From an uncultured Erwinia sp. (lineage in GTDB: Bacteria > Pseudomonadota > Gammaproteobacteria > Enterobacterales > Enterobacteriaceae), in contig CAMIKG010000097.1 of NCBI GenBank assembly GCA_946221915.1, forward strand, positions 1 to 11,523: a stretch of 11,523 nt of DNA, given 5' to 3'. The position numbers were made by a program, and so were the translations under genes. Numbering within the stretch: position 1 is the stretch's first letter; every line of letters begins with the position of its first letter. Of this stretch, positions 6,794-11,523 are shown in pieces. The notes under the pieces are model-generated. The model saw nothing but the letters and a program-made list of their open reading frames with translations. It did no database searches and was not told where the DNA came from.

Positions 6794-7960
6794 ATGGCCA
6801 GAGGCTTACGCATCAAACTTCCTTTTCACCATTTTCAGGACCCGGATACCGGGGCGCAGATGATCCGTCTTACGCCGCCGGAAGTGCTTTGCCATCGTAA
6901 TTACTTCTATCAGAAGTGCTTTACTAATGATGGCAGCAAGCTGCTGTTTGCCGCCGAATTCGACGGTAATCGCAACTATTACCTGCTTGATCTGCAAACC
7001 GAAGAGGCACAGCAGCTCACCGAAGGGCCAGGTGATAACACCTTTGGTGGCTTCCTGTCACATGACGATCGCTATCTGTGGTACGTGAAAAATGAACGTT
7101 TTCTGCAGCGGGTGGATCTGACGTCGCTGGAAGAGCGCACCATTTATCAGGTGCCTGACGAGTGGGTTGGCTACGGTACCTGGGTGGCGAACAGCGACTG
7201 TACGCAACTGGTCGGCATTGAAATCGATCGCAAGGACTGGGAACCGCTCAGCGACTGGCAGGTGTTCCGCCGCTTCTTCGAGAAAAATCCGCACTGCCGC
7301 TTGCTGCGCGTTGATCTCAACAGTGGCGAGGCCAGCATTATCCACCAGCAGCACCTGTGGCTGGGCCACCCGATTTATCGCCCTCACGACGACAACACCG
7401 TGGCGTTCTGCCATGAAGGCCCGCACGATCTGGTCGATGCCCGCATGTGGATGATCAACCAGGATGGCAGCAATATGCGTAAAGTGAAGGATCATGCGCC
7501 AGGCGAAAGCTGCACCCATGAATTCTGGGTGCCGGACGGATCGGCGCTGATCTATGTCTCTTACCATAAAGATCGTGCCGATCGTCAGATCTGCCGCTAC
7601 AACCCGGACAATCAGCAGAATGAAGTGCTGATGAACATGCCTGCCTGCTCACACCTGATGAGTAACGAAGATGGCACGCTGTTAGTGGGCGACGGTTCCG
7701 GCACGCCGGTGGATGTGCAGGATACCAAAGGCTACACCATCGACAACGATCCCTGGCTGTATGTGTTTGATGTCGCGCAGCGCAGCCACTTCCGCCTGGC
7801 GGCGCACAACAGCAGCTGGCGCGTACTGAACGGCGACCGTCAGGTGACGCATCCGCATCCCTCATTCACGCCGGATAACCGTCAGGTGTTGTTCACCTCG
7901 GATTTTGAAGGTCAGCCTGCGCTCTATCTGGCCGCGCTGCCTGCACCGTTAACCGCATAA
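6794..7960 (+). CDS. ogl: Oligogalacturonate lyase (polysaccharide lyase family 22)
   Basis: Ogl is the cytoplasmic lyase that splits di- and short oligogalacturonides, saturated or unsaturated, by beta-elimination, releasing 4,5-unsaturated monogalacturonate. The 388-residue protein has the family length and seven-bladed propeller-type sequence. Catalytic residues fall where they are reported for the Yersinia enzyme: His242 (CTHEFW) as base, and His287 (CSHLMSN), Gln350, His353 and His355 (QVTHPHPSF) as metal ligands. The conserved N-terminus CHRNYFYQKCFTNDG (33-47) is present. AAGGAG lies 7 nt upstream of the ATG. It is the first gene of a probable ogl-kdgF operon (17-nt gap), with a KdgR operator upstream. 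The gene is intact. Confidence 0.95.
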   Translation: MARGLRIKLPFHHFQDPDTGAQMIRLTPPEVLCHRNYFYQKCFTNDGSKLLFAAEFDGNRNYYLLDLQTEEAQQLTEGPGDNTFGGFLSHDDRYLWYVKNERFLQRVDLTSLEERTIYQVPDEWVGYGTWVANSDCTQLVGIEIDRKDWEPLSDWQVFRRFFEKNPHCRLLRVDLNSGEASIIHQQHLWLGHPIYRPHDDNTVAFCHEGPHDLVDARMWMINQDGSNMRKVKDHAPGESCTHEFWVPDGSALIYVSYHKDRADRQICRYNPDNQQNEVLMNMPACSHLMSNEDGTLLVGDGSGTPVDVQDTKGYTIDNDPWLYVFDVAQRSHFRLAAHNSSWRVLNGDRQVTHPHPSFTPDNRQVLFTSDFEGQPALYLAALPAPLTA

Positions 7961-7977
7961 TCACCACAGGATTCGCT

Positions 7978-8301
7978 ATGTTTATCTTTAAGAAAGAGAC
8001 CACCCTGCAGGACTTAGGCAATGGCGTCACCCGCCGTATTCTGGCGCACAGCGGCGGCATGATGGCGGTGGAAGTCAACTTCGAAAAAGACGCGGTCGGC
8101 CCGCTGCATCATCATGTGCATGAGCAGCTGACCTACGTGTTATCAGGGCGCTTCGCCTTTACCATTGACGGCGTCACCCATGAAGTCGGCGCGGGCGACA
8201 CGCTGTATAAGCGACCGAATGTGGTGCATGGCTGCGTGTGTCTGGAAGCAGGTACGCTGCTGGATACCTTTACGCCGCAGCGCGAGGATTTTTTGTCCTG
8301 A
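7978..8301 (+). CDS. kdgF: KdgF, cupin that linearises unsaturated uronates
   Basis: KdgF converts the 4,5-unsaturated monouronate produced by Ogl and other lyases into the linear ketone DKI, which speeds a step that also runs spontaneously. The 107-residue product is a single small cupin barrel, near the usual length of about 110. Metal-binding motifs are visible: LHHHVHEQ (43-50), which supplies His and Gln ligands, and the C-terminal cupin motif with H84 (RPNVVHG). GDTLYKRP (73-80) is the usual inter-motif segment. AGGA lies 6 nt before the ATG. It follows ogl by 17 nt, so the two are almost certainly co-transcribed and KdgR-regulated. Its product is the predicted substrate of the divergent isomerase. 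Confidence 0.93.
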   Translation: MFIFKKETTLQDLGNGVTRRILAHSGGMMAVEVNFEKDAVGPLHHHVHEQLTYVLSGRFAFTIDGVTHEVGAGDTLYKRPNVVHGCVCLEAGTLLDTFTPQREDFLS

Positions 8302-8379
8302 CACGACCAGAAACAACCGCCCACAGACGGTAAACATAAAACGGCGCTATAACAGGGTAAGAATCTGACTGGAGCGCCT

Positions 8380-9615
8380 ATGTTTACCTCTTTTTTCCCC
8401 CGGCCGGGGCTGTTTTTTACCACTGCTGCTATCTGGAGTCTGCTGGCGATCCTGTTCTGGTTCGAAGGCGGTAACAACCTGATCTTTCATCTCAGCAGCA
8501 TGGCGTCGTATGCTGGTAAGCCCCTGCCGGATAATGCCTGGCGCTTTATCCAGCCGTCACAGGTGTGGTTCTATCTCTACTACGCGCTGGTGGCGGGCCT
8601 GTTCGCGCTGGCGTGGTCCATCGCCCGGCCGCACCGCTGGCAGCGCTGGTCGATTCTCGGCAGCGCGGTGATTATTTTCGCCACCTGGTTTGATGTGCAG
8701 GTGGGGGTGGCGATCAACGCCTGGTACGGCCCGTTCTACGATCTGATCCAGAAGGCGCTCGCCCATCCGAATACCATTCAAATCAGCGAGTTCTATCACC
8801 AGACCGAAGCGTTTCTCAGTATTGCGCTGATCGCGGTGATCATCGGCGTGCTGAATGCTTTTTTTATCAGCCACTGGATCTTCCGCTGGCGCACGGCGAT
8901 GAACAATTACTATATGGCGCACTGGCAGCAGCTGCGCACCATTGAAGGCGCAGCGCAACGTGTGCAGGAAGACACCATGCGTTTTTCCAGCACGCTGGAA
9001 GGCTGGGGCGTCAATCTGATTCAGGCAATTATGACGCTGGTCGCCTTTCTGCCGGTGCTGGTGGCGCTGTCGAAACATGTGGAGAGCGTGCCGCTGCTCG
9101 GCAAAATTCCGTATTCGCTGGTGGCAGTGGCGCTGCTGTGGTCGCTGCTCGGCACGGTGTTGCTGGCAGCGGTCGGCATTAAACTGCCGGGTCTGGAGTT
9201 CCGCAATCAGCGCGTCGAAGCCGCCTATCGTAAGGAGCTGGTGTATGGCGAAGATCATCCGCAGCGCGCCGCGCCACTCACGGTAAAGCAGCTTTTCGAC
9301 CAGGTGCGGGTCAACTACTTCCGCCTCTATTTCCACTATCTCTACTTCAATATCACGCGCATTCTCTATCTGCAGGTGGACAATGTGTTTGGTCTGTTTG
9401 TCCTGTTTCCGTCGATTGTCGCCGGTGTCATTACCTTTGGCCTGATGCAGCAGATCACTAATGTGTTTGATCAGGTGCGCGCCTCGTTCCAGTATCTGAT
9501 CACCTCATGGTCAACGCTGGTGGAGCTGATGTCGATTTATAAACGTCTGCGCAGCTTTGAGCAGGTGCTGGAAGGAGAAACGCCTGCCGAACCGGCACAG
9601 CTGCCGCAAGCGTAA
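8380..9615 (+). CDS. sbmA: SbmA/BacA-type inner-membrane peptide transporter
   Basis: SbmA imports peptides such as microcins B17 and J25, bleomycin-like compounds and proline-rich antimicrobial peptides, driven by the proton gradient. It resembles the membrane domain of an ABC exporter but has no ATPase domain. The 411-residue product matches E. coli SbmA (about 406) from MF-SFFP to RSFEQ. Conserved stretches are HRWQRWSILGSAVIIFATWF (85-104), FRWRTAMNNYYM (168-179), IEGAAQRVQEDTMRF (188-202), GLEFRNQRVEAAYRKELVYG (271-290) and YFHYLYFNITRILYLQVDN (318-336). Hydrophobic segments lie near 10-28, 62-82, 90-112, 145-165, 212-232, 245-266 and 335-357. GGAG lies 5 nt before the ATG. It starts 78 nt after kdgF with no clear terminator between, so read-through is possible; TATAAC at 8348-8353 may mark its own promoter. 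Confidence 0.93.
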   Translation: MFTSFFPRPGLFFTTAAIWSLLAILFWFEGGNNLIFHLSSMASYAGKPLPDNAWRFIQPSQVWFYLYYALVAGLFALAWSIARPHRWQRWSILGSAVIIFATWFDVQVGVAINAWYGPFYDLIQKALAHPNTIQISEFYHQTEAFLSIALIAVIIGVLNAFFISHWIFRWRTAMNNYYMAHWQQLRTIEGAAQRVQEDTMRFSSTLEGWGVNLIQAIMTLVAFLPVLVALSKHVESVPLLGKIPYSLVAVALLWSLLGTVLLAAVGIKLPGLEFRNQRVEAAYRKELVYGEDHPQRAAPLTVKQLFDQVRVNYFRLYFHYLYFNITRILYLQVDNVFGLFVLFPSIVAGVITFGLMQQITNVFDQVRASFQYLITSWSTLVELMSIYKRLRSFEQVLEGETPAEPAQLPQA

Positions 9616-9664
9616 CGCTGTCAGAAATTCGCCAGCGATTGTCAGCTATGCGTGAGATTAAGCG

Positions 9665-9697
9665 GGTGGGTTTTCGCCACAATGAGAAAAACCCATC
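9665..9697 (+). promoter_or_regulatory. Stable hairpin immediately upstream of the leuA ribosome binding site
   Basis: GGTGGGTTTT (9665-9674) pairs with AAAACCCATC (9688-9697) as a 10-bp stem with one G-U pair and a 13-nt loop. The 3' arm ends 2 nt before the AGGA (9700-9703) that serves the leuA start. No T-run follows, so it is not a typical intrinsic terminator for sbmA. A role in leuA mRNA stability or translation is possible but unproven. Confidence 0.5.
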
Positions 9698-9710
9698 ACA
9701 GGACAACATT

Positions 9711-11405
9711 ATGCTGACGCAACCTGCAGAAAAATATCGCCCTTTCCCACCGGTTACGCTGAACGATCGCCGCTGGCCATCGAACACTCTGACGCGCGCG
9801 CCGCGCTGGCTCTCCACCGATCTGCGCGACGGCAACCAGGCGCTGGCGGAGCCGATGGACAGCCGCCGCAAGCTGCTGTTCTGGGATCTGCTGCTGCAGT
9901 GTGGTTTTAAAGAGATCGAAGTAGCGTTTCCCTCGGCATCGCAGACCGATTTTAATTTCGTCCGCCAGCTGATCGAGGAGCAGCGCATTCCTGATGATGT
10001 GACGATTCAGGTGCTGACCCAGGCGCGCGCTGACCTGATTGAACGCACCTTTGCCGCGCTGCAGGGAGCGAAAAACGCCACGCTGCATCTGTATAACGCC
10101 ACCGCGCCGGTGTTCCGCCGGCTGGTGTTCCGCCAGAGCAAGGAAGAGATTATTCAGCTGGCGGTGAGTGCAACAAAAAAGATTCGCCAGCAGTGTGAGG
10201 TGCAAACGGACACCCGCTGGACCTTCGAATACTCGCCGGAAACCTTCTGTTTTACCGAGCCGGATTTCGCCCTGCAGATCTGTGAAGCGGTGGCGGAAAT
10301 CTGGCAGCCGGGCGCTGAGCGGCCGATGATTATTAACCTGCCCGCGACGGTGGAAGTCAGTACACCGAATGTGTATGCCGATCAGATTGAGTATTTCTGT
10401 CGTCATTTCTCGCGCCGCGCCGATGTGTGCATCAGCGTGCATCCGCATAACGATCGCGGCACGGGCATCGCCTGTGCTGAGCTGGCGCTGCTGGCGGGCG
10501 CCGATCGCGTCGAAGGGTGCCTGTTTGGCAACGGCGAGCGCACCGGCAATGTCGATCTGGTGACGCTGGCGCTGAATCTGTATACCCAGGGGATCTCGCC
10601 AGGACTGGATTTCAGCCAGATGAAGCAGGTGGTGGATATTGTCGAGCAGTGCAATCAGTTGCCGGTGCATCCGCGCCACCCTTACGCCGGAGAGCTGGTG
10701 TTTACCGCCTTTTCTGGTTCGCACCAGGATGCGATTAAGAAGGGCTTCGCCGCGCGCCAGCAGCAGGATGATGGGGTGTGGGAAGTCCCCTATTTGCCGC
10801 TCGATCCGGCCGATATCGGCTGCAGTTATGAGGCGGTGATCCGCGTCAACAGTCAGTCCGGCAAGAGCGGTGCAGCGTGGATGATTGAGCAGAATCACGG
10901 TTTGTCGCTGCCGCGCGCGCTGCAGCAGGATTTCAGCCGTCGCGTGCAGGAGCAGACCGACAGTCATGGCGGCGAGATGACGCAGGCCAGTATCTGGCAG
11001 CTGTTCCGTGATGCGTATGGTTTACGCGATACGATGCCAGTAACGCTGGGGGAATACAGCAGTCAGAGTCAGGCGAATGGTCAGATGGATTTTCGCGCTG
11101 AGTTGCTGGTCGACGGCAAGCGTCAGTCAATAGCCGGGCATGGCAATGGTTTGTTGTCCAGCGCGGTGGCGGCGTTGCGCCAGGCGTTTGATCTGCAGTT
11201 GTCGATTCAGGATTATCATGAACATACGCTGGGGCAGCGCAGCGACAGTCGTTCGGTGGCATATATTCGCTGTACGTTTGCCGGTAATCAGGCGGCAGCG
11301 TGGGGAGTGGGGATCGATAATGATGTCGGGCGGGCGTCGTTGCAGGCGTTGCTGAATGCGGTGAGTGCGCATTTGCAGGGACAGCGTTCAGGCGGCGGCG
11401 TCTGA
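9711..11405 (+). CDS. leuA: 2-isopropylmalate synthase, long (IPMS2-type) form
   Basis: This enzyme condenses acetyl-CoA with 2-ketoisovalerate to 2-isopropylmalate, the first committed step of leucine synthesis. The 564-residue product belongs to the longer IPMS2 group; the E. coli housekeeping LeuA is about 523 and quite different. The catalytic TIM barrel shows LRDGNQ (38-43), HPHNDRGTG (244-252) and GNGERTGNVD (273-282), giving likely metal ligands D40, H244, H246 and N280. HPYAGELVFTAFSGSHQDAIKKG (323-345, seen in parts) and the C-terminal regulatory domain (about 440-555) are present. The ATG at 9711 has AGGA 7 nt upstream and matches the family N-terminus; an in-frame TTG at 9639 would add 24 unsupported residues. 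No leuBCD follows. Leucine sensitivity cannot be judged; a specialised non-leucine role is possible. Confidence 0.88.
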   Translation: MLTQPAEKYRPFPPVTLNDRRWPSNTLTRAPRWLSTDLRDGNQALAEPMDSRRKLLFWDLLLQCGFKEIEVAFPSASQTDFNFVRQLIEEQRIPDDVTIQVLTQARADLIERTFAALQGAKNATLHLYNATAPVFRRLVFRQSKEEIIQLAVSATKKIRQQCEVQTDTRWTFEYSPETFCFTEPDFALQICEAVAEIWQPGAERPMIINLPATVEVSTPNVYADQIEYFCRHFSRRADVCISVHPHNDRGTGIACAELALLAGADRVEGCLFGNGERTGNVDLVTLALNLYTQGISPGLDFSQMKQVVDIVEQCNQLPVHPRHPYAGELVFTAFSGSHQDAIKKGFAARQQQDDGVWEVPYLPLDPADIGCSYEAVIRVNSQSGKSGAAWMIEQNHGLSLPRALQQDFSRRVQEQTDSHGGEMTQASIWQLFRDAYGLRDTMPVTLGEYSSQSQANGQMDFRAELLVDGKRQSIAGHGNGLLSSAVAALRQAFDLQLSIQDYHEHTLGQRSDSRSVAYIRCTFAGNQAAAWGVGIDNDVGRASLQALLNAVSAHLQGQRSGGGV

Positions 11406-11411
11406 CGTTCT

Positions 11412-11439
11412 CGCATACACCATGGTACCGCGTTTTTTT
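11412..11439 (+). terminator. leuA: Weak candidate terminator after leuA
   Basis: A short imperfect stem (CGC and TAC pairing with GTA and GCG around a 6-nt loop) is followed directly by seven T's at 11433-11439. It begins 7 nt after the leuA stop. The stem is weak, so the call rests mostly on the T-run and position. Confidence 0.4.
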
Positions 11440-11485
11440 CTGCCTGGCTGAGGAGGTTTGAGACAGATAAATGCTGGCACAATCC

Positions 11486-11523
11486 GGCTCCTCCCCCCAT
11501 AAAATGGGGGGGAGGCTGGGAGG
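11486..11523 (+). repeat. GC-rich intergenic hairpin repeat (right copy)
   Basis: CCTCCCCCCAT (11490-11500) and ATGGGGGGGAGG (11504-11515) form an approximately 11-bp stem with one unpaired G. The stem is preceded by GGCT and followed by CTGGGAGG. On the plus strand this matches the minus-strand reading of the left-edge element (GGCT, hairpin, CTGGGA-GG), so the two copies are inverted relative to each other. The element is cut by the window end. It may also act as a transcription barrier after leuA. Confidence 0.7.

Noticed and set aside
9639..9710. Upstream TTG start for leuA
   Set aside because: No ribosome binding site supports it and the added residues cross the hairpin. The ATG at 9711 has AGGA 7 nt upstream and fits the family N-terminus.
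9696..10967. Long open frame on the minus strand opposite leuA
   Set aside because: It is fully antisense to leuA with no recognisable domain, and is explained by codon bias in GC-rich DNA.
11475..11490. Possible sigma-54 promoter (TGGCAC)
   Set aside because: The downstream GC element is absent at the required spacing, and no gene follows within the window.

Overview
The window looks like chromosomal DNA of a GC-rich member of the Enterobacterales. An Erwinia, Pantoea or Serratia-like plant- or environment-associated relative fits best. The reasons are the close resemblance of the Abg, SbmA and Ogl/KdgF proteins to remembered enterobacterial sequences, textbook KdgR operators, and GC-rich intergenic hairpin repeats. 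The genus assignment is inference; no database was searched.

Layout from left to right. (1) A GC-rich hairpin repeat lies at the left edge. (2) There is a complete p-aminobenzoyl-glutamate (folate breakdown product) locus: the LysR-type regulator abgR on the minus strand, a 457-nt divergent control region carrying several dyads, then abgA-abgB (4-nt overlap) and abgT on the plus strand, closed by a strong intrinsic terminator. (3) A pectin/oligogalacturonide block follows. A DhuI-type RpiB/LacA/LacB-family ketol-isomerase gene (minus strand) is divergent from ogl-kdgF (plus strand). Their shared 219-nt control region carries two near-perfect KdgR operators, one next to each gene, and a candidate CRP site between them. 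(4) sbmA encodes an inner-membrane peptide importer. (5) A long-form (IPMS2-type) 2-isopropylmalate synthase gene stands alone, without leuBCD, and is preceded by a stable hairpin just upstream of its ribosome binding site. (6) A weak terminator candidate and a second copy of the GC-rich hairpin repeat, in the opposite orientation, lie at the right edge.

How the genes work together. AbgT would import p-aminobenzoyl-glutamate and AbgA/AbgB would hydrolyse it to p-aminobenzoate and glutamate under AbgR control. Ogl cleaves short oligogalacturonides to the 4,5-unsaturated monogalacturonate and KdgF linearises this to 4-deoxy-L-threo-5-hexosulose uronate (DKI). The DhuI-like isomerase is well placed to convert DKI to 3-deoxy-D-glycero-2,5-hexodiulosonate, the step usually assigned to KduI in enterobacteria. 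A KduD-type reductase and KdgK/KdgA would then have to be encoded elsewhere. The most notable point is this apparent pairing of a DhuI-type isomerase with the Ogl/KdgF route under KdgR. No phage, transposase, CRISPR, tRNA or rRNA was seen.
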